A stretch of DNA of 64,000 nucleotides, taken from positions 620,001 to 684,000 of the forward strand of contig NZ_JAIUZM010000002.1 of NCBI RefSeq assembly GCF_020171345.1, written 5' to 3'. The DNA comes from Microbulbifer agarilyticus (GTDB taxonomy: Bacteria; Pseudomonadota; Gammaproteobacteria; Pseudomonadales; Cellvibrionaceae). The position numbers were made by a program, and so were the translations under genes. Shown here piece by piece: positions 25,801-35,184 of this stretch (positions are counted from its first letter, which is position 1; every line of letters begins with the position of its first letter). A model generated the notes under the pieces. It saw only the letters and a list, made by a program, of their open reading frames with translations. It made no database searches and was not told the DNA's origin.

Positions 25801-26561
25801 GCGCCCAGGGCGCAGTTGAGTCCGACCGAGATAGGCTTGGCGTGGGCAACGGAGTAGTAGAAGGCTTCGGTGGTCTGTCCCGACAGGGTGCGCCCGGAAG
25901 CGTCGGTAATGGTGCCGGAAATCATGATCGGCAACTCAAAACCGCGTTGTTCGAATACTTCCTGCACGGCGTAAATCGCCGCCTTGGCGTTCAGGGTGTC
26001 GAAAATGGTTTCGATCAGGATGATATCGGAGCCGCCGTCGATCAGCGCGTTGGTTGACTCGATGTAGTTCTCTACCAGCGCGTTGAAGGTTACGTTGCGT
26101 GCACCGGGATCGTTCACGTCCGGTGAAATGCTCGCGGTGCGCGAGGTTGGGCCAAGCACGCCAGCCACGTAGCGAGGTTTCTCTGGCGTGGAGTATTGAT
26201 CGGCAGCGCGCCGTGCGATCTCGGCCGCGACACGGTTGAGCTCTGGCACCAGGTCTTCCATGTCGTAATCGGATTGCGACAGGCGGGTGGCGTTGAAGGT
26301 GTTGGTTTCAATAATGTCTGCGCCGGCTTCCAGGTATTCGCCGTGAATGCGCTCGATCAGATCGGGCTGGGTAAGGACCAGCAGGTCGTTGTTGCCCTTG
26401 ATGTCGGAGGGGTAGTCGGCAAAGCGCGCACCGCGGTAGTCGGCTTCTTCCAGCTTGGCCCGCTGAATCATGGTACCCATGGCACCGTCCAGAATCAGGA
26501 TGCGCTCGCCCAGGGCGGCGTATAACTGCTTCAGGCGTTGATCGCGGGACTGCTCAGACAT
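22866..26561 (-). CDS. metH: Cobalamin-dependent methionine synthase
   Basis: 1231 residues, full length. Domain order: homocysteine-binding Zn barrel with C250 and the pair C313/C314 (GGCCGT), methyltetrahydrofolate-binding pterin barrel (~355-620), B12 cap and B12-binding domain with [10 protein letters not shown] (cobalt-ligating His near residue 760), and the C-terminal AdoMet-dependent reactivation domain (~900-1231, with [11 protein letters not shown]). It methylates homocysteine to methionine using 5-methyl-THF. No cobalamin riboswitch is apparent in the ~175-bp upstream gap. It is divergent from the PfpI-like gene. A DUF2970 gene follows it. Confidence 0.97.
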   Translation of the reverse strand: MSEQSRDQRLKQLYAALGERILILDGAMGTMIQRAKLEEADYRGARFADYPSDIKGNNDLLVLTQPDLIERIHGEYLEAGADIIETNTFNATRLSQSDYDMEDLVPELNRVAAEIARRAADQYSTPEKPRYVAGVLGPTSRTASISPDVNDPGARNVTFNALVENYIESTNALIDGGSDIILIETIFDTLNAKAAIYAVQEVFEQRGFELPIMISGTITDASGRTLSGQTTEAFYYSVAHAKPISVGLNCALGATELRPYVEALSGVCAEHVSAHPNAGLPNEFGEYDETPAETAAVVSEFARAGFLNILGGCCGTTPDHIRAIADAVADVAPRKLPEIKPALRLSGLEPYVADENALFVNVGERCNVTGSARFKRLIMEEDYDTALQIAAAQVEDGAQVIDFNMDEAMLDSEAAMRRFLNLCATEPDIAKVPFMVDSSKWEVIEAGLQCIQGKPIVNSISLKEGEEEFIEKARLCLRYGAAVVVMAFDETGQADTFERKVEICKRSYDVLVNKVGFNPTDIVFDPNIFAVATGIEEHNNYAVDFIEATRWIRENLPGANVSGGVSNVSFSFRGNNPVREAIHSVFLYHAVKAGMNMGIVNAGMLEVYSDLPDELRDKVEDVILNRNDESTEALLDIAEKYRGDGSAAERKEDLAWREWPVKKRLEHALVKGINNFIEEDTEEARAASTRPLDVIEGPLMDGMNVVGDLFGEGKMFLPQVVKSARVMKQAVAYLQPYIEAEKTADSKSNGRILMATVKGDVHDIGKNIVGVVLACNNFEVIDLGVMVPAETILQTAKEKQCDIIGLSGLITPSLDEMVHVAAEMERQEFDIPLMIGGATTSKAHTAVKIEPQFKRNQVVYVADASRAVGVASNLLSDELRPGFVQGVRDEYVKVRERTANRKRNDPRLSYAKALESGPQFDWKNFTPAIPNKPGLTVLDDFPLDKLVDTIDWTPFFISWDLAGKYPAILNDEVVGEAATDLFKSAQTMLADIIENKRLKARAVFGLWPANSDGDDIVVYTNESRSEERARLHQIRQQVLKRGGDGYCRSLADFVAPVGSGVADYVGGFAVTTGIGADELAAEYEAKHDDYSAIMVKALADRLAESFAEYLHREVRREYWGYQAEEALSNEELIKEAYSGIRPAPGYPACPDHTEKATLFKLLSAEDNAGIELTSSFAMMPAAAVSGLYFAHPNSKYFNVGKISRDQLESLAERKGMQVDELERWLRPNLED

Positions 26562-26738
26562 CGGATATTCCTTAAACCAGGGATCAAAAGGGCGGCAATA
26601 TTAGCACAGATACCCCTCTGCATCGGCTTTCTGGTCACTTTGTAAGATCCTGTTTTTATGCTGATCAAACAAAAGGTTATAGCGCTGCGAGCTACACTCA
26701 GAGTGCTCACAGCATGACTCAAATATGAGGAGACGCGC

Positions 26739-27416
26739 GTGAAGATACTGATGGTATTGACCTCCCACGACCAACTGGGAGATACCGGGCAAAAAACCGG
26801 CTTCTGGCTCGAGGAGTTCGCCGCTCCGTACTACGTATTTGTGGATGCGGGGGCAGATATCACCCTTGCTTCCCCGCAAGGCGGTCAGCCGCCCATCGAC
26901 CCGAAAAGTGATGCGGACGATGCCCAGACTCTGGCGACACGTCGCTTCAAGAGTGACGGTTTGGCGCAGCAGGCCCTTGCCAATACCAAGTCGCTGGATG
27001 AAGTCGATGTGGAGGGCTATGACGCGCTGTTTTATCCCGGCGGTCACGGTCCTTTGTGGGATCTGGCTGAAGATCAGCGCTCCATTGCGCTTATTCAGGG
27101 CTTCTATCGCTCGGACAAACCCGTGGGTGCGGTATGCCACGCGCCGGCAGTGTTTCGCCATACCGTAGATTCCCACGGTGACCCACTGGTTCAGGGCCGC
27201 AAGGCCACCGGGTTTAGCAACAGTGAAGAGGAGGGGGTCGGCCTGACCGACGTGGTCCCATTCCTGGTGGAAGATATGCTGAAACAGCATGGTGCCGACT
27301 ACTCCAAGACCGATGACTGGCAAAGCCATGTCACCACCGACGGCTTGCTGATCATGGGGCAGAACCCCGCGTCTTCGGAGGCCACGGCGCGCGCGCTGCT
27401 GGGGGCTCTGGCATAA
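26739..27416 (+). CDS. DJ-1/PfpI-family protein (class I glutamine amidotransferase-like)
   Basis: 225 residues. The start is GTG at 26739, decided by GAGGAG 7 bp upstream. It shows the nucleophile elbow AVCHAPAVF with the catalytic Cys and the acidic residue block FWLEEFAAPYYVF (E at ~28), the Cys-Glu arrangement of Hsp31/HchA-like DJ-1 proteins. YPGGHGPLWDL is also diagnostic. Members of this subgroup act as glyoxalase III or protein/nucleotide deglycases, or as stress chaperones; precise activity is not resolvable here. It is probably monocistronic. Confidence 0.88.
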   Translation: MKILMVLTSHDQLGDTGQKTGFWLEEFAAPYYVFVDAGADITLASPQGGQPPIDPKSDADDAQTLATRRFKSDGLAQQALANTKSLDEVDVEGYDALFYPGGHGPLWDLAEDQRSIALIQGFYRSDKPVGAVCHAPAVFRHTVDSHGDPLVQGRKATGFSNSEEEGVGLTDVVPFLVEDMLKQHGADYSKTDDWQSHVTTDGLLIMGQNPASSEATARALLGALA

Positions 27417-27448
27417 CTGCGGCCGGGTATGCCCTTTGTGGTCGACTT

Positions 27449-27476
27449 TACTTGCGGGGATTAGCGCGTAGAATAC
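27449..27476 (+). promoter_or_regulatory. Candidate promoter of nfuA
   Basis: TTTACT and TAGAAT are spaced by 16 bp and end 62 bp upstream of the nfuA start codon. It is a match by eye to the sigma70 consensus, weaker in the -35. Confidence 0.35.
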
Positions 27477-27538
27477 CCGACCATAGAGCTCGGTTATTCC
27501 GTGCCGGCCATTGCAAGCCCTGAGATTTGAGAAGGTCT

Positions 27539-28141
27539 ATGTCAGAAAAGTCGTCAGAATTGAACGTTACCATCACCGAGTCTGCCCAGGAGTACCTACG
27601 GGACCTCCTGGCCAAGCAGGACTGTGAAGGTATCGCTATCCGTATGTTTGTCTCCAACCCGGGTACCCCAAACGCGGAAACCTGTATCGCTTACAGCCGC
27701 CCCGGTGAAGAGAAAGAAGGTGACCTGGAAATGCAGCTGGATGGCTTCAAAGCGTTCTTTGAAGGTCGCAGCGTGCCGTACCTGGATGAGGCTCGCGTTG
27801 ATTACTCGGCGGACAAGATGGGTGGTCAGCTGACTATTCGTGCACCCAATTCCCGCATGCCCAAGGTTACCGATGACAGCCCGATCGAAGATCGCATCAA
27901 CTACGTGCTGTACAGTGAGGTAAACCCCGGTCTGGCCTCCCACGGTGGTCAGGTGAGCCTGGTAGAAGTTACCGAAGACATGTTTGCGGTACTGAAGTTT
28001 GGCGGCGGTTGCCAGGGCTGCGGCATGGTCGATATGACCCTGAAAGAGGGTGTCGAGAAAACCTTGAAAGAAAAGGTGCCCGAGCTTGAGGGCGTGAAGG
28101 ATATTACCGACCACTCGGATAAATCTCAGGCTTACTACTGA
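27539..28141 (+). CDS. nfuA: Fe-S biogenesis scaffold/carrier NfuA
   Basis: 200 residues from ATG 27539 ([13 protein letters not shown]); AGAAGG lies 7 bp upstream. An N-terminal degenerate A-type domain (1-~95) lacks the usual three cysteines. It is fused to a NifU-like domain whose [14 protein letters not shown] carries the cluster ligands C158 and C161. NfuA holds and delivers 4Fe-4S clusters to apo-proteins such as aconitase and lipoyl synthase, especially under oxidative stress or iron shortage. It is monocistronic with a strong terminator. Confidence 0.96.
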   Translation: MSEKSSELNVTITESAQEYLRDLLAKQDCEGIAIRMFVSNPGTPNAETCIAYSRPGEEKEGDLEMQLDGFKAFFEGRSVPYLDEARVDYSADKMGGQLTIRAPNSRMPKVTDDSPIEDRINYVLYSEVNPGLASHGGQVSLVEVTEDMFAVLKFGGGCQGCGMVDMTLKEGVEKTLKEKVPELEGVKDITDHSDKSQAYY

Positions 28142-28167
28142 TCCTGTTTGACCTTGTAAGCAGAGAC

Positions 28168-28196
28168 AAAAAACGCGGCCCGAGCCGCGTTTTTTT
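28168..28196. terminator. Bidirectional intrinsic terminator
   Basis: AAAAAACGCGGC and GCCGCGTTTTTT surround a CCGA loop, between the converging nfuA and hrpB genes. Runs on both sides allow function in both directions. Confidence 0.88.
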
Positions 28197-28220
28197 ATGT
28201 CTGTAAGATTTACCCACGAT

Positions 28221-30764
28221 CTAACCATTCATCCGCTTTTTGGTTTTACTGGTCGCTTGCGCCGTGGTGGGGTCATCGGGCCAGAAGTGTTTTTGATATT
28301 TAATGCGCAATTCCTTTTTCACTTCCTGGTAGGTATTTTCCCAGAAGCTCGCCAGATCGCGAGTGACCTGGACCGGGCGCCGCGCTGGGGACAGCAGGTG
28401 AATCATCAGCGGGTAGCGACCATTAATAATCGTCGGGGTTTCGCCGAGGCCAAACATCTCTTGTAAGCGAACGGGCAAGACTGGCGGCGTCTCCCTGTAG
28501 TCAATGGCAATACGGGAGCCACTGGGCACTTGAATGTGGATCGGAGCCAACGTATCGAGTTGTTGCTGGGTGGACCACTCCAGCTGTGAGAGCAGAATGC
28601 TTTTGAGGTCCAGCTGCTTCAACTGGTCCAATTTGCTGAAGCCGTTCAGGTGCGGGAGCAGCCACGACTCAAGGGACTCAAGCAGGGACGCTTCGCTCCA
28701 TTCGGGCAATGCCAGCCCATCCAGTAAGTCGGCAAATTGTTCCCGCTCGCGGTAAAGAAAGCGCACGCGTTCCAGCAGATTCTCCGACTCTTTCGTCCAT
28801 GGCAGCAGCCTCAAACCACCCTGGCGAATGGCATCGAGCAACGCGCGGCTGAGCAGCTCGGGGGAAATATCCTGTGCAGGTTTTTCCTCCAGTATCAGCT
28901 TGCCAAGCCGGGTCTGCTTGCTGGCGATAGCGCGGCCAGCACTGCTATCCCAGCGCACAGTCTCGCGCTGTTCAATAAGCTCGGAAAAGTATTCGTGCAA
29001 AAGCTCGCGGTCAATGCGCGCTGCCAGTTGAACGCGCGCGTCGCGACCCTGGCCGTCAAGGTCCGCGACGACGAGGAACGCTTCCTGGGCCAAATCGTCG
29101 TCGTGGGAGAAGTGGGCGCCGCGCCCGTTCGAAAGCAGGAAGCGCCGTTCGCGGTCGTGTCGATTTTTTGCAATTCTGTCGGGGTAGGCGAGGCCCAGTA
29201 AAACACCGGTGGCGTCGCGGGCGTCCGCGATTGCCGCTGAAGTCGCATCGCTCCCCGTGAGTTGGGCACGCCAGGTCTTCGCCTGCTGGCGGATGCGCTG
29301 AATCGAAGCGAAGTCCGCGCGGCTATTTTTGGTGCGGCCGAGCAATACTTCCATGCGTTTATGGATGTCTCTATCCCAGCGCTGATCCCCGCGGAAGATA
29401 TCACGCTCCGATAAGAGTGCGGCGAGTAGGGTGGCCGGCTCCTGCAGGCCCAGCTCAACGCTGCGCAACATCATGTGCGCCAGTCGGGGGTGGGTGCCGA
29501 GCTGCAGTATTTGCTGCCCGTGCGGGGTAATCCGCAATTGCGTGTCGAGCGCCCCCAGCTCGATTAGTAATTCTTGTGCCTGTGCCGTGGGTCCCGGTGG
29601 TGGCAGATCCAGCCAGCGCAGTTCACTCGGTTCGCTCACACCCCACTGGGCCAGTTCGAGCATTACGGGGGCCAGGTCACTTAACAGTATTTCCGGGCTG
29701 TTCTTTTTCGCCATGCCCCGCTGTGTGGATTCGCTCCACAGGCGCAGGCAATATCCTTCGCTGATTCGTCCTGCGCGTCCGGTGCGCTGGGTAGCGGAGG
29801 CCTGGGATATCTGCGTGGTAACCAGTCGGTTCATGCCCGTATTGGGATCGAAGCGCGATTCCCGCATAAGCCCCGCATCCACCACCACACGAATGCCTTC
29901 GATGGTTAGTGAGGTCTCGGCGACATTGGTGGCGAGCACAATTTTGCGCTTGCCATCGGGGCAGGGCGCGATGGCGGCGTCCTGCTGCTCTTTTTTCAAA
30001 GCGCCATAAAGCGGTGAGATTAATACGTTTGGCTGCCTACTGAAAGATTCCTTGAGGGCACTTTCTACTTGGCGAATCTCGCCGACCCCCGGGAGAAACA
30101 CAAGCGCGCTGCCATCTCGCTGAGCCAGCAGTTCACTCACTTTACGTGCCACGGTTGCCGGCAGTTGGCGGATGTTCTCAGGTACCTGCTGGTGGGGGAG
30201 GTACGCAATATCGACAGGGAAGGCGCGGCCTTCACTGGTAATCACCGGGGCCTCATCGAGCAGGCCGGCGACGGCTTCCGTATCAAGCGTTGCCGACATG
30301 ACCAGCAGCTTCAAATCCTCGCGCAACACTTCCTGAGACTGCAGGCACAGGGCCAGTGCCAGGTCACCCTGCAGATTGCGTTCATGGAATTCGTCGAAAA
30401 TGACCAGTGCGGTACCGGTGAGCTCGGGGTCGGATTGCAGCAAGCGGGTGAGAATCCCTTCGGTCACCACGAGGATGCGTGTATCACGGCTGTATTTGCG
30501 CTCTGCGCGAATCTGATATCCGACGGTTTTGCCCACCGGCTCGCCAAGCAGGTCGGCCATACGAGCGGCAGCAGATCGGGCCGCTAGGCGCCGAGGCTCC
30601 AGCATGATGATTCTGCGGCCTTCAAGCCATGGGCTAGCCAGCAGCGCCAATGGCACCGCGGTAGTCTTACCGGCGCCGGGGGGCGCCTGCAGAACAACAT
30701 TGTTTTCTTGGTTGAGGCGGTCGCGCAGTTGGGGCAACACCTCGTGGATAGGTAACTCAGGCAT
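28221..30764 (-). CDS. hrpB: ATP-dependent RNA helicase HrpB (DEAH-box)
   Basis: 847 residues from the ATG at 30764 (MPELPIHEVLPQLRDRL), the usual HrpB start; in-frame sequence further upstream overlaps the tpm promoter and is not coding. Walker A is APPGAGKTT (27-35), the DEAH motif reads DEFHERN, and later motifs include SATLD, TNVAETSLTIEG and QRTGRAGR. HA2/OB-like and HrpB C-terminal domains follow. The cellular role of HrpB is still poorly defined; RNA remodelling is expected. It is divergent from tpm, with about 87 bp between starts. Confidence 0.95.
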   Translation of the reverse strand: MPELPIHEVLPQLRDRLNQENNVVLQAPPGAGKTTAVPLALLASPWLEGRRIIMLEPRRLAARSAAARMADLLGEPVGKTVGYQIRAERKYSRDTRILVVTEGILTRLLQSDPELTGTALVIFDEFHERNLQGDLALALCLQSQEVLREDLKLLVMSATLDTEAVAGLLDEAPVITSEGRAFPVDIAYLPHQQVPENIRQLPATVARKVSELLAQRDGSALVFLPGVGEIRQVESALKESFSRQPNVLISPLYGALKKEQQDAAIAPCPDGKRKIVLATNVAETSLTIEGIRVVVDAGLMRESRFDPNTGMNRLVTTQISQASATQRTGRAGRISEGYCLRLWSESTQRGMAKKNSPEILLSDLAPVMLELAQWGVSEPSELRWLDLPPPGPTAQAQELLIELGALDTQLRITPHGQQILQLGTHPRLAHMMLRSVELGLQEPATLLAALLSERDIFRGDQRWDRDIHKRMEVLLGRTKNSRADFASIQRIRQQAKTWRAQLTGSDATSAAIADARDATGVLLGLAYPDRIAKNRHDRERRFLLSNGRGAHFSHDDDLAQEAFLVVADLDGQGRDARVQLAARIDRELLHEYFSELIEQRETVRWDSSAGRAIASKQTRLGKLILEEKPAQDISPELLSRALLDAIRQGGLRLLPWTKESENLLERVRFLYREREQFADLLDGLALPEWSEASLLESLESWLLPHLNGFSKLDQLKQLDLKSILLSQLEWSTQQQLDTLAPIHIQVPSGSRIAIDYRETPPVLPVRLQEMFGLGETPTIINGRYPLMIHLLSPARRPVQVTRDLASFWENTYQEVKKELRIKYQKHFWPDDPTTAQATSKTKKRMNG

Positions 30765-30851
30765 AGCTGGTATTATACCGGGCAAAAGGCGCGGTGCGGC
30801 TAACGCCGAATCATCGGCGCTACAGGAGGAATATCTGCGAGGGCGGTGTCT

Positions 30852-31484
30852 ATGGAACACAAATTTTGGCTGGATAAATGGCACAAAAACGAAATTGGCT
30901 TCCACAATCCGGATGCGCACCCATTGCTGGTTGAGCATCTGGATGCGCTGGGGCTAACGGCCGGTGCCCGGATTTTTCTGCCGCTGTGCGGCAAAACACT
31001 GGATATCGCCTGGTTGCTACAAAACGGCTACCGCGTTGTCGGCGCTGAGTTGAGTGAGCTGGCAATCCAGCAGCTGTTTGCGCAGCTTGGTGCGGAGCCG
31101 CAGATCACTCAGGTGGGTAACGCAAAGCTCTACAGCGCGGGGCAGTTGGAGGTCTTTGTTGGGGATTTTTTCGAACTGACGCGCGATGCGTTGGGTCCCA
31201 TCGATGCGGTGTACGATCGCGCCGCGCTGGTAGCGCTGCCGGAGGCAATGCGCACAGCCTACGCAGCGCACCTGATCGCGCTTACCGGGGCTGCTCCTCA
31301 GCTGTTGCTGGCGATTGATTACGATCAGAGCCAATTGCCAGGGCCGCCATTTTGTGTGGATGCTGCCGAGGTTCACCGGCTTTACGACAGCGCCTACAAG
31401 ACGGAGCAGCTGGGCTCCGCCGAAATTGATGGCGGCTTGAAGGGCAAGGTGCCGGCCCGCGAGATCGTTTGGCTGCTGAGGTAG
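30852..31484 (+). CDS. tpm: Thiopurine S-methyltransferase
   Basis: 210 residues from ATG 30852 (MEHKFWLDKWHKNEIGFH); a GTG two codons upstream is less likely. The SAM-dependent Rossmann core shows FLPLCGKTLDIAWL and VVGAELSELAIQQLF, then DAVYDRAALVALP, all typical of bacterial TPMT. Bacterial TPMTs methylate thiopurines and, in pseudomonads, inorganic selenite or (methyl)selenocysteine, and related genes have been linked to tellurite resistance. It is a single gene divergent from hrpB. Confidence 0.93.
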   Translation: MEHKFWLDKWHKNEIGFHNPDAHPLLVEHLDALGLTAGARIFLPLCGKTLDIAWLLQNGYRVVGAELSELAIQQLFAQLGAEPQITQVGNAKLYSAGQLEVFVGDFFELTRDALGPIDAVYDRAALVALPEAMRTAYAAHLIALTGAAPQLLLAIDYDQSQLPGPPFCVDAAEVHRLYDSAYKTEQLGSAEIDGGLKGKVPAREIVWLLR

Positions 31485-31571
31485 CGGCGTCATGAAACCG
31501 GGTGATCAAGGAGTTTCCACCCAAATATCAAAAGAACAACAGTACAAAGTACGCAACCAAAGTACACAGCA

Positions 31572-33209
31572 ATGACGCAGCACATATCAGGGATTGATTG
31601 GGGGGTTATCGCCGCTTACTGCATTGGCCTGCTGGCCATGGCTTACTGGTTGTCGCGCCGCCAGGGCAGCCGGGAAGATTACTATGTTGCCGGGCGTAAT
31701 CTGGGGCCGTGGCCGGTAGGCCTGTCGATCATGGCCACCCAGTGCTCTACCAACAGTATCCTTGGAGCGCCGGCCTTTGTTGCGTTTGCTGCGGGTGGTG
31801 GCCTGTTGTGGCTGCAATATGAGTTGGCAGTGCCCCTGGCCATGGTGGTATTGATCCTGTTCGTGATGCCGCTGTTTCGCCACCTCAATCTCGTTTCTGT
31901 GTATGCCTATCTCGAGCGGCGCTTTGATTTGGCCACACGCCTGACTCTTAGCGGATTGTTTCTATTCGTTCGCGCGTTTGCCACCGCCGTTACCGTCTAC
32001 AGCATTGCTCTGGTGATTGATTTGATTACCGGGTTGGGCTTTTTCGCTTCCGTGTTGCTACTCGGAGCCTTTACGGTGGTATATGACGTGATGGGCGGGA
32101 TTCGTGGTGTTATCTATTCCGATGTACTGCAGTTGCTCATTCTCGTAATCATGCTGCTGGTGGTTCTGGTTTCGCTGACGACCGCCGCCGGAGGCATGGA
32201 CACGATGTGGCAGGCCTTCGACAGTGAGCGGAAAACCACGCTCGACTTTGCACACCACGGTTTTGGCGATGGCAAGACGTTCGCGTTTTGGCCAATGCTA
32301 TTTGGTGGGCTTTTTCTGTATGTCTCCTATTACGGTTGCGATCAGAGCCAGGTGCAGAGGCAGCTCAGTACCCGCAATATTGACGCCACCAATAATGCAC
32401 TGCTGATCAATGGCGTGTTGCGCTTCCCGCTGGTGTTTCTGTACTGCCTGGTAGGCGTGGGTATCGGCGTGTACGCCGCACAGCACCCGGCATTCGTCTC
32501 AGCATTGCCGACGACCGGGCAGGGGCCTCAATACAATCTTGCTGTGCCGCTCTACATGATCAACGCGTTACCCGTTGGGTTGGTGGGGCTGAGTCTGGTG
32601 GCGTTGTTTGCCGCTGCGATGTCGTCCCTCGATTCGGTGTTGAACTCGTTAAGTGCCACGACCATGGAAGATTACGTTCGGCGGTTCCACCGTGGGCATT
32701 GGACGGCACGAAAAGAGTTGGTGTATTCGCGGGGCATAACGGCGGTCTGGGGCGTTGTTACGCTGGTAATGGCGTTTTACGTGGGCGATATTGCGCCTAC
32801 GGTGTTGGAAGCCATCAACAAAGTCGGCTCGCTGGCGAATGGGCCGATTCTGGCGGTGTTCATACTGGGCTTCTTGGTCAAGCGTGTGGCGGGGCCGCAG
32901 GTCATTGTTGGGCTGTCACTCGGGGTGGCGGTAAATGGCATATGTTGGCTGACTATGCCGGAAATTTCCTGGCTGTGGTGGAATGTGATTGGCTTTTTCG
33001 TGACTGTTGTTGCGGCAGTTGTGGCCTCTTTCTTGCCCAGCAACAAGCGGAAAAGTGAAGCAGCAGCAACTGAAGGTGAGTCGGATTTATACGAACAGGC
33101 AATACGTCACCACTTGCGCACGGAGGGCAAGGTTAATTGGTATCGCCGCAGTGCCTGGCTCCTTGTGTGGTTTCTGTGCCTGTTCGTTCTGCTGCGCTGG
33201 TTGGAATAG
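31572..33209 (+). CDS. Sodium:solute symporter (SSS family)
   Basis: 545 residues with 13-14 hydrophobic helices. The SSSF signature region includes SREDYYVAGRNLGPWPVGLSIMATQCSTNSILGAP, split across TM2 (short motifs YYVAGRNLG and TQCSTNSILG), and the later LFAAAMSSLDSVLNSLSATT in TM8, which carries Na+-site serines. It imports an organic solute with Na+ across the inner membrane. Substrate is not predictable; the closest style is the SGLT/iodide-type subgroup with unknown substrate. There is no neighbouring catabolic gene to hint at a substrate. Confidence 0.9.
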   Translation: MTQHISGIDWGVIAAYCIGLLAMAYWLSRRQGSREDYYVAGRNLGPWPVGLSIMATQCSTNSILGAPAFVAFAAGGGLLWLQYELAVPLAMVVLILFVMPLFRHLNLVSVYAYLERRFDLATRLTLSGLFLFVRAFATAVTVYSIALVIDLITGLGFFASVLLLGAFTVVYDVMGGIRGVIYSDVLQLLILVIMLLVVLVSLTTAAGGMDTMWQAFDSERKTTLDFAHHGFGDGKTFAFWPMLFGGLFLYVSYYGCDQSQVQRQLSTRNIDATNNALLINGVLRFPLVFLYCLVGVGIGVYAAQHPAFVSALPTTGQGPQYNLAVPLYMINALPVGLVGLSLVALFAAAMSSLDSVLNSLSATTMEDYVRRFHRGHWTARKELVYSRGITAVWGVVTLVMAFYVGDIAPTVLEAINKVGSLANGPILAVFILGFLVKRVAGPQVIVGLSLGVAVNGICWLTMPEISWLWWNVIGFFVTVVAAVVASFLPSNKRKSEAAATEGESDLYEQAIRHHLRTEGKVNWYRRSAWLLVWFLCLFVLLRWLE

Positions 33210-33215
33210 GGCGCG

Positions 33216-33599
33216 CTAGTGTGAATGTCGCTTGGGCATGAGATACCAGAGCACGGCAGCCACCAGAAACAGTGCCGGCACATCGCCCAGTAAGTTTGCC
33301 CGTTCGGTCTCGTCTACCAAGGCCTGCACCAGCATGATGGCGCCGTGCACGATGCTGGACCAAATGGTAAACCAGATAAGGCTCAGGTTTTCCAGAGGGT
33401 TTTTTGCCGCCCTGATCAGGAATACGCCGAGCGTTGCGTAGAGTCCCATAATCATTTGCTCGTATTCCGGCTGCCGCGGCGTCCAGCCCCAGCCGGACGG
33501 CCATACCCACATCATCATGATGTAGATCCCAAAGATAAAGAAGATGCCAAGGACGACGAGAGCGATCTTCAGATATTGCATTCTCTGTGCGTCAGTCAT
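33216..33599 (-). CDS. Small four-helix membrane protein of unknown function
   Basis: 127 residues with four hydrophobic helices (about 9-30, 50-65, 75-93, 105-120) and a His/Lys tail (PKRHSH). The motif PRQPEYEQMIMGLYATLGVFLIRAAKNP and FTIWSSIVHGAIM are conserved-looking, but I do not attach a named family with certainty; a DUF6632-type protein is possible. Its stop lies 6 bp from the converging symporter stop. Confidence 0.7.
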   Translation of the reverse strand: MTDAQRMQYLKIALVVLGIFFIFGIYIMMMWVWPSGWGWTPRQPEYEQMIMGLYATLGVFLIRAAKNPLENLSLIWFTIWSSIVHGAIMLVQALVDETERANLLGDVPALFLVAAVLWYLMPKRHSH

Positions 33600-33750
33600 T
33601 GTCGGTTCCTGTTGCCTAATGTGTGCAGTGGATTTGGTTGCTATTCAAGTAGTGTAGATAGAATTCCGGGGATGCTCGGGCGCGCACTGACGCATGTGCG
33701 TATAGGGTGGCTCGCGGGAGACGAAAAGAATGAAGTGATATTGTGCGGGC

Positions 33751-33775
33751 AAAAAAAAGGCCGGCAAAACCGGCC
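33751..33775 (-). terminator. Intrinsic terminator of the DAHP synthase gene
   Basis: On the minus strand GGCCGG-TTTTG-CCGGCC is followed by eight T residues, about 20 bp after the DAHP synthase stop. Confidence 0.88.
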
Positions 33776-33795
33776 TGTAATAAGCGTGAAACTGT

Positions 33796-34869
33796 TTAGC
33801 CTTTGCGGGCCTGAAGCGGTTCGCGCAGCTGCTCCGCCATACCGAGCAACAGGGATTCGGTGGTTTCCCAGTCGATGCACTTATCGGTAACGGATACGCC
33901 GTATTCCATCTTGCTGCGATCTTTGTTGATCTTCTGGTTGCCGGCCTTCAGGTTACTTTCCACCATGATGCCGATAATGGATTTGTTGCCATCCAGAATC
34001 TGGTGCGTCACGTTGTCCACCACCAGCGGCTGCAATTCGTGGTTCTTGTTGGAGTTGGCGTGACTGCAGTCCACCATGATGTTGGGCACTAGGCCTGCTG
34101 CTTCGAGTTCTTTCTCGCAGACTGCCACACTTACGGAGTCGTAGTTCGGCTTGTCATTGCCACCACGGAGTACCACGTGGCCGTATTTGTTGCCAGCAGT
34201 GTGGATGATGGCAACCTGACCATCTTTGTTGATGCCCAGGAAGCGGTGTGGGTTGGCAGTGGACTGAAGCGCATTGATGGCTACTTCCAGGCTGCCATCG
34301 GTGCCGTTCTTAAAGCCCACTGCGGAAGATAGACCGCTGGCCATTTCGCGATGTGTCTGGGATTCGGTGGTACGGGCACCGATCGCAGACCAGGAAATCA
34401 GATCCTGCAGGTACTGCGGTGAGATCGGATCCAGCGCCTCGGTGGAGGTTGGCAGGCCCAGCTCGGCAACATCCAGCAGAAGCTTGCGGCCAATGTGCAG
34501 GCCGTCTTCAATCTTGAACGAATCGTCCAGATGCGGATCGTTAATCAATCCTTTCCAGCCCACGGTGGTGCGGGGCTTTTCAAAATACACACGCATCACG
34601 ATCAGCAGGGTGTCAGAGACCTTATCGGCCAGCGCCTTCAGGCGCTTGGCATAATCGATGGCCGCATCGACGTCGTGAACGGAACAGGGGCCGATCACAA
34701 CCATCAGGCGGTGGTCTTTGCGGTCGAGAATATCGCGCACGGCGGTACGGCCGGCGGCCACAGAAGCTTCAGCTGCCTCACTAACGGGCAGTTCTGATTT
34801 CAGCGCTTCCGGTGTAATCAGGATGTCCTGGGAGACGACGTTAAGGTCGTCGAACTGCTGCGTGGTCAT
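33796..34869 (-). CDS. aroG: 3-deoxy-7-phosphoheptulonate (DAHP) synthase, class I-alpha
   Basis: 357 residues. It shows MVVIGPCSVHD, MRVYFEKPRTTVGWKGLINDP (written as short motifs RVYFEKPRTT and GWKGLINDP), SAIGARTTESQTHREM, and VDCSHANSNKNH. These contain the metal and substrate residues of the AroF/G/H group. It condenses PEP with erythrose-4-phosphate as the first step of the shikimate pathway. Which feedback inhibitor applies (Phe, Tyr or Trp) cannot be told from the sequence alone, so the symbol marks the family rather than the isoenzyme. A perfect 14-bp palindrome lies ~100 bp upstream, and the TyrR-type regulator at 16.3 kb is a candidate controller. Confidence 0.93.
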   Translation of the reverse strand: MTTQQFDDLNVVSQDILITPEALKSELPVSEAAEASVAAGRTAVRDILDRKDHRLMVVIGPCSVHDVDAAIDYAKRLKALADKVSDTLLIVMRVYFEKPRTTVGWKGLINDPHLDDSFKIEDGLHIGRKLLLDVAELGLPTSTEALDPISPQYLQDLISWSAIGARTTESQTHREMASGLSSAVGFKNGTDGSLEVAINALQSTANPHRFLGINKDGQVAIIHTAGNKYGHVVLRGGNDKPNYDSVSVAVCEKELEAAGLVPNIMVDCSHANSNKNHELQPLVVDNVTHQILDGNKSIIGIMVESNLKAGNQKINKDRSKMEYGVSVTDKCIDWETTESLLLGMAEQLREPLQARKG

Positions 34870-34969
34870 GGTTAAATCACTACTTATTTAGATAATTTGG
34901 TCGCGTCCTTGCCCTCAGCACAGAGCTGCGGGGCAGTTATGCTACCTAGTGACTGGTGGTAGGGCTAGG

Positions 34970-34983
34970 GTTTCATTTGAAAC
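34970..34983. promoter_or_regulatory. 14-bp palindrome upstream of DAHP synthase
   Basis: GTTTCATTTGAAAC is a perfect inverted repeat (6-2-6), about 100 bp before the aroG-type start. It is not a TyrR box. Identity of the binding protein is unknown. Confidence 0.4.
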
Positions 34984-35143
34984 AGTTTTAGCTGTCACGA
35001 GTTTGTACAGTGTGCGCAAAATTTATCTAGCTTTGATGCACATGCTAAGGATGGGGTTGCTCGACTATGTGGCTGGCCGTATCGGGGTAGGATGGTGAGT
35101 GCGCGAGTGTCGGGCTGAAGAGGGGGCTGCGTTAGTCGCCGAT

Positions 35144-35163
35144 CCGGCCCCATTCAGGGCCGG
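35144..35163 (-). terminator. Possible weak terminator after the AddA-like gene
   Basis: CCGGCCC / GGGCCGG has a 6-nt loop and lies about 20 bp past the helicase stop. It lacks a T-run, so termination would be weak or Rho-assisted. Confidence 0.3.
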
Positions 35164-35184
35164 TTCCAAGCAGAGCTTTTAACC

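Larger units (their letters stand above)
34870..35184. other. Intergenic region upstream of DAHP synthase
   Basis: 315 bp with no credible gene. It contains the palindrome at 34970-34983 and a 7-bp hairpin at 35144-35163. No leader peptide or attenuator rich in aromatic codons is evident on the minus strand. Confidence 0.6.

Noticed and set aside
26562-26738. Possible cobalamin riboswitch or MetR site upstream of metH
   Set aside because: I looked for a B12-box and for TGAA-N5-TTCA and found neither; only a short CACTC-A-GAGTG palindrome is present.
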